Assembly (NCBI GenBank): GCA_036897485.1
Contig: JAYMTF010000320.1
Span: 1 to 40,010, forward strand
DNA: 40,010 nucleotides
From: Pelargonium nanum
Taxonomy: Eukaryota > Streptophyta > Magnoliopsida > Geraniales > Geraniaceae
Direction: 5' to 3'
Under the pieces are notes generated by a model, which searched no databases, was not told where the DNA came from, and saw only the letters and a program-made list of their open reading frames with translations. Each line of letters starts with the position of its first letter. The first letter of the stretch is position 1. Below are positions 1 to 9,194 of this stretch, in pieces. The translations under genes and the position numbers were made by a program.

Positions 1-16
1 AAGAATGGCCCATGCA

Positions 17-17
17 A

Positions 18-64
<47 letters not shown>
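17..64. repeat. (AAT)n microsatellite
   Basis: About fifteen uninterrupted AAT units lie in the far upstream region of the mL43 gene. It is a simple-sequence repeat and likely length-polymorphic. No function is inferred. Confidence 0.95.
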
Positions 65-66
<2 letters not shown>

Positions 67-233
67 TATGAAAAAAAACCTAAATAACCTCTTCTTCTTC
101 ACTTGGCCGTTCTGCAACTTCAATGCGTTGGTGAGTTTCATTTTCTCAAAATTTCATTTTCTTCAGTGTGTTGGTGAGTTTCATTGGTATATAGTACTTA
201 TTTGTAATTATACCAATATTTTTTTACTTTAAC

Positions 234-755
234 AAATCGCCGCTCTTCCATCTTTCTCCCTTTATCACTGTTTTTCTTTCTTCGCATTTTCCCCTCTTGG
301 TCTCTTTCTCTCTGCACAGCTAGGGTTCCTATTCATTTACTTCGCGATCAGTTACGTTGGTATGTTTCTTCGATTTCAATTTAATATGGATATATAAATA
401 GTTCGTTCGTTGCAATTCGCGCTTTTTTGGGGTTTTAATCTTATTTTTCCGTCTGTGTGATTGAAATCGGCTGTAATGCCGCAGTTTTATGCTGTACGAT
501 TTCTGTTTAGCTGCCGAGAAAAGTTTTTGATATAATGGGAATTAGTTTTCTGATAAACATGTTGAGAATGGGATTTAGGAAATGAGAATCCCAAATCGAC
601 CAGTCCCAATTGTTGTCTGTCTCGGTTTTGTTGAGCATACTGTGTTTCGGGTTTCAACTGTGGATATTTTTTTGGGATTGGCTGATAGTACTTTTACTCC
701 ATTTTTCAGCAACTAAAAAGAAAGTTGGGAAATTGAGATGAATATTTGTGTCATC
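234..755 (+). repeat. Duplicated leader block, copy 1 (mL43 promoter-proximal, 5' UTR exon and start of leader intron)
   Basis: This stretch is clearly similar to 8288-8750, upstream of the RING gene. Both copies share the pyrimidine-rich 5' UTR, the CTAGGGTTCC segment, an identical donor context GGTATGTTTCTTCGATTTC, and intron blocks such as GGCTGTAATGCCGCAG and GCCGAGAAAAGTTTTTGA. Copy 1 holds about 65 bases near 565-635 that copy 2 lacks. Copy 1 probably carries the untranslated first exon of mL43, ending at 359. Confidence 0.9.
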
Positions 756-966
756 AGTTATGTTTCCAGAAACAGGAAATTTTGAATTCCCTACTTTTAT
801 TTGGTATTTTATTGGTAGAAAATCATTATACAAGTTAAGTTGATAGACATGTAATGAAATTTATTCTCCACAAAGAGTCTTTGAGTCATTCGATGCATTC
901 ACAACGTAAGCAGCTGTGTTTTATTATCCAAAATTGCTCATTTATATGTTATTTTTTGTGTCTCAG
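360..966 (+). other. Intron in the 5' leader of mL43
   Basis: The donor GTATGT is at 360. The acceptor TGTCTCAG ends at 966, directly against the ATG at 967, so the leader intron would be removed exactly in front of the start codon. The donor is homologous to the RING gene donor at 8400. The splice sites are inferred from consensus only. Confidence 0.6.
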
Positions 967-3787
967 ATGGCTACGAAAGGTGTATGGCAACTCAAGAAGC
1001 TCATTGTGAGCTACTGCAATTGGGGAGGAAGCAGTAGAGGCGTTAAGTATGATTTTCTAATCCATTTAAATTTTTATTAGAGAGCAACACAATCAATCGT
1101 TATTTTTGCCTCTCGTTCTTCACTTACAACAGCTCATAGACTACTACTATGCATTAAGATATGATGATTGAGATTATATGATTTGAACCATAACTTCTTT
1201 TGTGATCAGACCAAATAATAATCGGGTTGTTATTTATTTCTGTGTTTATAGATGAATTTGAGGTGAATTTGACTATGTAAATCTTAGGTTTATATATTAC
1301 CATCCATCAAACTTGTATTGAAAATTGGGGTAGGGTACTGAGCTGAACATTCTTTCTCGCTCTCCATGAATAGTTGCTTTATGGTTAATCCCATCTTATT
1401 TTAGTCTATGAATAATTGACACTCTCCTCCTGCAGCGTGTCTGTGTCCGACACTCGAATTGGACACGACACTCTTCTGACACTCAGTGCCCTATTTTTTT
1501 TAAATCATTTTAACTTCTTTTTTTATTTCTAAAGAAAAGCCTAAGTTATTTTGTCCATGTATTATAATCACTTGGGTTTTTTATTAACTGATTGTGAGAC
1601 ATCATTTATGTTGTTTATTTAGGTTGAACTTATGTTAATTTTAGTTTGGCATATTATCATGTTTAATTACAATACAATTGAAAGCCATAAACACACTCAA
1701 TTTGCTATATATGAATTATTTTTTAAAATAAAAATTAACGTACAGTGTTGTACTTTTTTGAAAATGACGAATTGCGTCATGAATCGTGTCGCCTGTCGGT
1801 ATTGGTGCAACATAGATTTTAGTTATTGGATTATCTATGTCCTGATTAGTCTTCATCTTTGGGTAATCAGGATGTATATTGACTGTTAACATACTTTATT
1901 ATGAACTGCAGTGTGCATCAATCCATACTACACTCAGCAATCAAATATATTTCTTGTTTGTTAGACTGCAATACCGTCTATTGCCTTTGGTTTTGTAGTG
2001 TTTTAACCTCATTCCACCCCTCTGTGTGACAAGCAAAATTTACATCTATCCTTGTTTATGTTGGGACATAGGGGGTTCCCAGTTTCTTTCTTGGGTAAAA
2101 TACTTTTGGAAGTGATGGAGAACATGTAGGTGCTTGATGTTTAAAGACAATGTGAAAATGTACCATTTCTTGCTACATTGCGTAGCTGCATTTTTGCTCT
2201 GTTTGAAATTCCGACTAGTGTGATATATAAGAGTCCGTATTTCACTTTACGGAGTCTAGAAATTCTCTACTCACATCCTTATCTCTGTCTCTACAAGTAA
2301 AGTGGCAATATATTTAATTGAGTTTGGGAGTGCGGTTATGGATGGTTTTATGAGGCTTGTTCCTTGAGTAGATTTGTTTAAAAGTAATATCATAGGGCGA
2401 TTTCTCTAATTTCAACTAACAAAGCTGTCTCAAGCTTTCTTTGCTTTGGTTTTATCTTGACAAAAAAGATTAGTCCATCTTTATTTTGTTATAGCAATAA
2501 TTGTATCATGGATGACCATTAATGCTTTAGTGGATTGACTGAACATAGTTATTTTGACATTTCACATTTTTGTATTATCAGTTCGTACTATCCTATGTCC
2601 TATTTGTTTGTAATTTTTCTTTAGATTACTAATGTACTTATATTTAAATAAATGATAATGGCAGATAGTAATCACCTTTTCTTGTTAAACAACTTAAACT
2701 CGTGTTCACATTAAGTTGTTTTGTCTATGTCTCTTTAAGTGTGCAATCAGATATTTCCATGAAGAGATGACTTGAGTGCTTCGCTTGATATTTCCATATG
2801 TTCCACGAAATGGAGAGATCTCCAAAAAATTCCTCTACTAAGGAATTGATTCAGTTATTTTTCTCGCTTAATGAACACTAGTTCATGTGTGTGTTGCTCA
2901 CTTGTTTTACATGCATATCATAAGGTTGGTTAGTTGGAACACTAAAGCATTTATTAGCACGTGACATTATAGTGTTTTATTTATTTATTTTAGTTAGCTT
3001 CTGCCTTTCTGTAACTCCTCTCACCAACCAATAGACTTGATATATAGTGTTGCTATTATCAGATTGTACTGTTAAGCCAATAAGTTAGGATATCAAATGA
3101 AAAATAGTATTCCAGTTGTTCCAAAATAAGTGTCTTATTTTATGACAATCGTGCATGCTATGCTAGTATTTCATGTTTGAATTGTCTTTCAAAAGAGTGT
3201 TGCTTGATTGGTGTTTAAACACTTGCAAATTTACAATCAAAGCCATTTTGTGAAACTTCCTCTTTAACAGAAAAAATTGTAAATTAGATTTTTCTTCATA
3301 ATGGCTGGTTGTATATGTTACCTGTGAAAGCGGATCTGATAAACAAGGAATACTATTAGGAATTAATCGTGTCTCGCTTCCATTTTCAAATTGTAATGAT
3401 CAACAACTTGTTATTTTATCTACCCAGTGCATTTATGGAATCACATCTCCCTACGTACAAGGCAAGCAATCCTCAGCTAGAGGTGGTAACTGAACTCAAC
3501 CGTGGTCAGCACCCGTATTTGAAGGCCTTATATAGTAAGACTCTCTCCACACTTCTGCATGCACATCAATGGCTTCAGCTTCTGTTCTTGTAATAATTCT
3601 TCTCTAAAATGCAGAGAATAATAAGGAACGCGTGGTATGCGTGAAGAACATGGATCCAAAAGACATACTCTTACATGCAACAAGGCTAAGGAATTCGCTG
3701 GGGAGGAAGGTGAAGAAGTTGAAAACAAGGCATGAAACCGAAAACCCTAGCGTTCAAGGTACATGGACAACCGATGTGAAATTCTGA
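967..3787 (+). CDS. mL43: Mitochondrial large ribosomal subunit protein mL43 (L51/S25/CI-B8 family)
   Basis: The gene encodes a 119-aa protein of the mitochondrial large ribosomal subunit, where mL43 is a peripheral structural protein with a thioredoxin-like L51/S25/CI-B8 fold. Coding exons are 967-1046, 3428-3534 and 3615-3787. They join in phase across GT..AG introns and give 360 nt including TGA. Family hallmarks are the N-terminal GVWQLKKLIVSYCNWGGSSR (residues 5-24), the FMESHLP and NPQLEVVTE segments, RGQHP, and the C-terminal NPSVQGTWTTDVKF. The length equals what I recall for the Arabidopsis protein (At3g59650). Intron 1 is long (2381 bp) and has no coding content I can see. The start is the first ATG after the predicted leader-intron acceptor. 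The promoter and leader are shared by duplication with the RING gene at 8.3 kb. Family assignment is near certain; expression is inferred. Confidence 0.95.
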
Positions 3788-4970
3788 GATGCAATCTATC
3801 ATGAACTTCATTTGGTGTTTGCTAGAGTCACTCTTTTATGGCTGGTATGGTTGGTGTAGCGTCTTTTTTGTTTTATCCCGAACAACACCTCAAGATATTG
3901 AGGAACTCATTCACTCATATGTTTTGTGTAGACCCTCCAAGCTCTCCTTTTGTGTTGATTCTATCATAGAAATGATTAGTTAGAAAACACAATCATTCAC
4001 TGTAAATATGAAATCTGACGTGAAGATGCTCATTGCAACTGGTAGACTCAATATCTATATATAGGTAGCATGTTCTCGCTACTCAGCAATTAAAATACAG
4101 CAAGATATGTAGTAATATACCTAATACTCTCTATTATAGCAATAGTATAAACCAAGATTCAATGGTTTAACCAACCCCCCTACAACTTGAGAAGCGCTCA
4201 AATGAGCACACACTAGATCGAAGAGGCGGCCCGACAAAGAACTGGGGAGCTTCGTCAGCTTTCCCTCACTTGTTCCACTAAGCATCTCCGAAAAACCCTC
4301 TCATCTAACCCAAGCAAGCCGTTGTAAGGCCCTAAGGAATTAGTGCTGCTCTAAGTTACACGACCCGCTTTCCCATTCACCTGCAAAACCCAAGAAAAGC
4401 TCATACAGGGCAAGGTTGTTCTTAAGGGTAAGATATCGCCTGCAGAAAAAGTTAAGCACCCTCGCCCCACTTTCGAGAAAGTCGTTAAGCTTGCATGTTT
4501 AGGAGAGTAGTCGATGTCTTGTTGTTTATGGCTCACAAGTTACACGAAAATGATAGATGCTCGTGGGAGTTTTTCACTACTACATCCTAGAGGTAAATGA
4601 AATCCCATCCGAGAGACAAGCCAAATTCACAACATGCCCTATGTCTCCAAATGCTAATCACGAGATGCCACATCGCAACACTCATAATTGACTTTATATA
4701 TCATATCTCTTGATTTCATTTCTACAATCTCACTTTCCATTCTTTCTTTACATTTCTCTTAAATAGGTTGTGCTCTAAAACTAACGTGACATAGATTCCA
4801 TTCTCACAAGTCACATCCGAGATAATTTTATGCCCACAAGCCTCGGTTTCCACATAACAATGAACTCCTTGTGTTTAGGACCCATAATTGGCTTAAAGAT
4901 TCATGCATACCAAAACTCAAGCTTAAAGCAAAACCCAACTCTCGGAACCTGGACCAAAAATCCAATAACT
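3788..4970. other. mL43 3' region and intergenic DNA, unassigned GC-richer patch
   Basis: This begins with the presumed 3' UTR of mL43. The part from about 4140 to 4560 is less AT-rich than its surroundings and has an open frame of 61 codons on the minus strand (4351-4536) that I do not recognise. It may be a remnant of a mobile element, but I see no terminal repeats or conserved domain. Confidence 0.4.
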
Positions 4971-5164
4971 CACTATAAGAACATCTACTATAGGAGACGA
5001 CTTAATTAAAACTCTCCTAAGTGAAAATAGTTTGACCTTGATCGTCTTCTAAGTTAAGTCATAAGATACAAACTTTTGGGAGACGACTTAATTGACTTAT
5101 AAGAGATAGATTTTGTTAGGAGAGACAACTCTTGAACACCTCTAAAGTCGTAATTCTTATAGGG
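4971..5164. mobile_element. Short non-autonomous CACTA (En/Spm) element with 3-bp target-site duplication
   Basis: The left end is CACTATAAGAA (4971-4981). The right end, read inward, is CCCTATAAGAA (5164-5154), an 11-bp terminal inverted repeat with one mismatch. The trinucleotide ACT flanks both sides (4968-4970 and 5165-5167), the 3-bp duplication expected of CACTA transposons. Subterminal motifs GGAGACGACTTAATT (near 4994 and 5080) and TCTCCTAAG or its complement repeat inside. It is 194 bp long and has no coding capacity, so it is a MITE mobilised, if at all, in trans. Confidence 0.85.
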
Positions 5165-5894
5165 ACTCAAGTTCTACACATCAACACATTTTAATCTAAC
5201 AAGTGGACAAACAAACCATCCGATTTCATATAGAATGCAGAGAGCAATGCGCATTGAACATGAAAGCCAAGTAGAGGAGGTATTGGTTGGGTTGGGCCCT
5301 GGTGGGCATGTGGAGGAAACCTTGAGAAACATGCAATGATGTGAAGCTAAACGTCATTTTTGTACTGAAAAAGCTATAACCATTTTTATCAACTACGTAC
5401 GTCATGCCCTCCTAGACCCTTCACCATTAATGAATCCAACTAGATTGTGTTAGTTTTATCCACAGCCGTTGGCTATAAAATATCAGAGAATGGCCATGAA
5501 CACAGCCCAAGCTATTGAAACGAAACACAAATGACCTTACACCTAACACATTATTGACACTATGTTCTTTTTCACTTGCCCATATAGTTATTGTCAGTTT
5601 TGTGATGGACACAACATATAAACCAACGTCACTTTTTTGCTTGTTATACCATCACCGTGCTGTCCGTGCATGCACCTTCTTCATTCTTCTGTCTAGCCAA
5701 ATACAGTTGGACTTTCTCCTCATCCATTTCTCAATCGTTCGAGTTACGATCAGTCAATTATCGCTCATCAATAATATTTAACGTAAAGTTATGTCAAATT
5801 AAATATACCGTCGGTTTGTCCAAACACTTCACGTTAAATCTTATTTCAAATCACATGTCATGAATGTTTGTATATTTTGTTACTAATAATAATA
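5165..5894. other. Intergenic, no gene seen
   Basis: AT-rich DNA between the CACTA and Stowaway elements. Overlapping short open frames on both strands (5427-5863) have no recognisable domain and look like chance frames. Confidence 0.6.
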
Positions 5895-6143
5895 TACTCC
5901 TTTTCGTATCAAATTGTGTGTCATGTTTTATTTGAACTTTTACTCCGAAACAAGTATCCACTTTTTATTTTTCTAAGAAGTTAGTTATGCATGAATTGTT
6001 AATAATCTTCTTATCATAAATTAGTTAGTATCCATTAACATATGATCGTGACGATACAACGGTACATATACAACATTAACTAACTTCTCCTTAATTTTTC
6101 TCAAAATTAAAACAACGATACTCTTTTTAGGATAGAAGAAGTA
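5895..6143. mobile_element. Stowaway-type (Tc1/mariner) MITE
   Basis: The left end TACTCCTTTTCGTATC and the right end read inward, TACTTCTTCTATCCTAAA, match the plant Stowaway consensus (TACTCCCTCCGT...) and lie at TA dinucleotides. Inside, the left half carries AAGAAGTTAGTTATG and the right half its inverse, TTAACTAACTTCTC. It is about 249 bp with no coding capacity. A related copy lies at 28122-28362. Confidence 0.75.
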
Positions 6144-7130
6144 TTACTTTGATCAAAATTTCTTAAAGTTGATGTACTTTATGTCAATTTGCTGATTGAA
6201 CTTTGATCAAAAAAATAAAGTATAGTGGTTAAATTGATTAGGATTAGTGTTCAAAAAGTCACCGATTTAATTCTCCAACTTTAAATGAGCCGAAATACTT
6301 CATTAATTTTAAATTTTATAGTCAAAATAGTTAGTAGATCTTAACTGACAATAAAATTTTAACTATACATGTGGCATTGAGGTGGAAAATTTTATGCTTT
6401 TTTTTTAAAAAAAACAAGATTTTAACCACTAGTCTAATCCTACTATTATTGCAGAAAATTAACTCAAAGCTCAAACTGTTTCAAACAAAAAAAAAAAAAA
6501 CTCAAAGGTCATACGAGTATCCTCGCTGGCCAATTGTTTATAAAAACAGTTCTACATCACTTTTTGATCATTAAATTATAGCACATAGTGTGGTTCACCT
6601 TCATTTTCAGAGCACATTTATTTATTTTTCTTCACAGCTATAATATTTCATAAAATTGGTTTTCAATAATCTCACAATTATTTATATTCGGCGTGACTGA
6701 CAACGTTTCCAGATAGCTACTATGCTTCTTATAATTGGATATACTATCAGCCTAATAACCCAAGTAACGTGTATTGGCAAAGGAAACGCTTAATCTTATG
6801 AATTAGGTAAGGTGATTAATTAGTACTTAACCTTTAGCATTTCACAATTGACATTTAATCTTGTTTTGCTACATTTTCCACGTTGAGAGGGCAACTTGAT
6901 AACTAAACAATTAATAAACTATTTTTTATTAATTCGATATTTTACTTAGATTGAATTTAAAGTGACAAAAAGATTGTTTGAGTTGTCTGCTTCAAAAACT
7001 TATCGTTCGTAAATGATATGTAGAAAATAAAAGTTTTGTATGGTAACCAACTTCGGTAAAATGTTTAGGAATTGCTTGATAAAATTGTATGAAAGCAAAT
7101 ACATAATTATGAATTTATTAAGAGAACAAA
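6144..7130. other. Intergenic, no gene seen
   Basis: Very AT-rich DNA with poly-A runs (6487-6500) and short chance frames. There is no domain, RNA gene or structured repeat I can support. Confidence 0.6.
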
Positions 7131-7409
7131 GACTCTTAGCCAATAAAACATTATCAATTAAGTGATGCCAAATCAATGACTAACACGCATACATGCCTTA
7201 ATGATTTTTAGGCGCGCCTCGCCCGGATCCATTTTGTTTGTCTTTTGGCTGTGATTCCTGATACTCATTTATTAAACTGTCATTTAATATCAGGAATCTC
7301 AGCCAAGAGACAAACAATGTATTCGGGCGGGGCGCAGATTGGGGCGGGTATGAGTGTTAATCGCTGATGAGTCATCACTTAATTGTCCATGATTTATTGG
7401 CTGAGAGTC
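7131..7409. mobile_element. Foldback element: 130-bp inverted arms, 24-nt loop, GC-rich core
   Basis: The left arm 7131-7263 pairs with the right arm 7288-7409 around a 24-nt loop. The inner 50 bases are almost perfect: ATTCCTGATA, TTGTTTGTC and the GC-rich GCCTCGCCCG segments each find their complement, with about five mismatches and a 2-nt gap. The outer part (GACTCTTAGCCAATAAA against TTTATTGGCTGAGAGTC, and AATTAAGTGATG against CATCACTTAATT) is looser, with small indels. It could be a MITE or a young hairpin RNA locus. It lies about 1 kb upstream of the RING gene leader. Confidence 0.75.
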
Positions 7410-8173
7410 AACCAATAAATTATGATTGACAATTTTTTTTTTTATATATATACATTAAGTACTAATATATAACATAAAATGTTTATATTTTATATGCAGT
7501 TGATCGACCTAATCTTCACAATAGACATTGTAGCAAAGTAGAAGTACCAAACAAGCACCAAATGCAGTTGAGAATTGAGAGTGGAGTAATTTTTTTGCAG
7601 TTTGCTATTCAGCAAAACTTACTTTCTTGGTAGCGTTGGGTTCACGTAGACTCCACCATATGCATGTAATTATAAAGTAGATTGAACCATTTTTTCTTTT
7701 TCTGCAGAACTAGACTGGACCACGATAAAAGCTCTAATTTAATTACTAATTTTGGTCGGGGAAAAAGCCTAAAACACATTATCTAACTTGAGTATAATTA
7801 ATCGTGTTCAAATTAAATTTGTTCAAAGTTTATAATTAATTAACTATTATCCAGACTGTTGATAATAAAGCTACGAATAGCAAATAGCGAATAGTAGGCA
7901 TTTTCTTAAAGGAAATGGAAATCTTTATTTTATTGTTTTATTTTTGGGTACAACTCTCCACTAGTCGGTCCAGTTTTTTATTTTATAATTGCTGTTATTG
8001 GTGTCCACACTCCAACGGTTTAAATATCTGGCACGAGTGACTCACGTGCACTCACTGAACCAACCACAGATCTCCCCTGCAGAAAACGCCGACGTTTACT
8101 TGTTCTCGTGGCGACTTCTCAGCTTCCCGTTGAATATATAAGGAGTTGAAGTTTGCCCAGAAGATAGGGACAG
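7410..8173. other. Upstream region of the RING gene
   Basis: AT-rich DNA leading into the RING gene promoter. It contains a CACGTG core at 8044-8049 and a possible TATA-like TATATAAGG near 8135. No gene is seen. Confidence 0.5.
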
Positions 8174-8187
8174 TCGACACGTGTCGA
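8174..8187. promoter_or_regulatory. Palindromic G-box (14-bp perfect palindrome)
   Basis: TCGACACGTGTCGA is a perfect 14-bp palindrome centred on a CACGTG G-box, about 110 bp upstream of the duplicated leader. A second ACGT element, TGACGTGGC, lies at 8263-8271. Such pairs are typical of bZIP/bHLH binding and ABA-responsive promoters. Function is inferred from the motif only. Confidence 0.55.
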
Positions 8188-8287
8188 ATCCTCCTGAGTT
8201 TCTCTCCCATTTTTTTAGACGTTAGTGTTACGGCAGAATTTATGGAAAAGTCTGGGAAATCATGACGTGGCCCGTATTTATTTTTTT

Positions 8288-8750
8288 GTAAATCGCCGCT
8301 CTTCCCTCTTTCTCTCTGTTTTTTTTTTCTTCTTCGCATTTTCTCTTCTTGGTCTCTTTCTCTCTGCACAGCTAGGGTTCCTTTTCCTTTACTTCACTGG
8401 TATGTTTCTTCGATTTCAATTTAATGTGGATATATAAATGGTTTCTTCGTTGCAATTCGTGTAGATCTTGATTTTTTTTTTTACTTATTGGTTTTAATAT
8501 TAATTTTCCGTCTGCGTGATTGAAATCGGCTGTAATGCCGCAGTTGTATGCTGTCCGGTTTCTGTTTGGTTGCCGAGAAAAGTTTTTGAAATAATGGGAA
8601 TTAGTTTTTTTGATAGAATCCCAATTCAATTAGGCCCTGGTTTCAACTGTGGGAAATTTGGGATTGACTGATTTTATTTAGGTACTTTTTCTCCATTTTG
8701 TCAGCAACTGAACAGAAAGTTAGGAAATTGAGATATATATTTGTGTCAGT
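8288..8750 (+). repeat. Duplicated leader block, copy 2 (RING gene 5' UTR and start of leader intron)
   Basis: This is the counterpart of 234-755. Similarity begins at AAATCGCCGCTCTTCC and continues through the untranslated exon, the identical donor context at 8400 and several hundred bases of leader intron, fading after TTGTGTCAGT. Relative to copy 1 it lacks about 65 bases. The two genes it precedes are unrelated in coding sequence, so only the promoter-proximal part was copied. Confidence 0.9.
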
Positions 8751-9194
8751 AGTGGTTTTTGAGTATTGGATTTTAGATAACTCTTGACCCAATCTCTGCT
8801 TTTGGTACTAAAATAGAATGACTCATATCTTGTTTGCTTTGAGCTGTTTCAGTTTATGTGGTAGTTGGGAGGTAAAATGGATGAAATAACAAAGTTTTTG
8901 TTGGTGCAGAGAAATAAAAGGAATCAATACAGAAGATGAATTCTCAATTTTGATGTTGGGTAGTTTGTTGTTTGTACTTAATTTTCTTCAAGAGACTCAA
9001 CTTGCAAGATTAATATTGGTGATAACATTACTGGCGACAGGGATGACAATGATGACTAATGTTATGGTGATGGGTCAGATGCAGTGACTAGTTTTTAAGG
9101 GGCTGGTCTGATCACATGCTCTGTTAATAATACATGCATGTAAGCTTGTTTAGCAGATAAGCTGAAGGAAGTACGTAACTGTTAATATAGAGTA

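Noticed and set aside
8052-8369. 105-codon open frame on the minus strand, Arg/Lys/Glu-rich
   Set aside because: It is antisense to the pyrimidine-rich leader of the RING gene. Its composition is just the complement of CT-rich DNA, and no family match is recognised.
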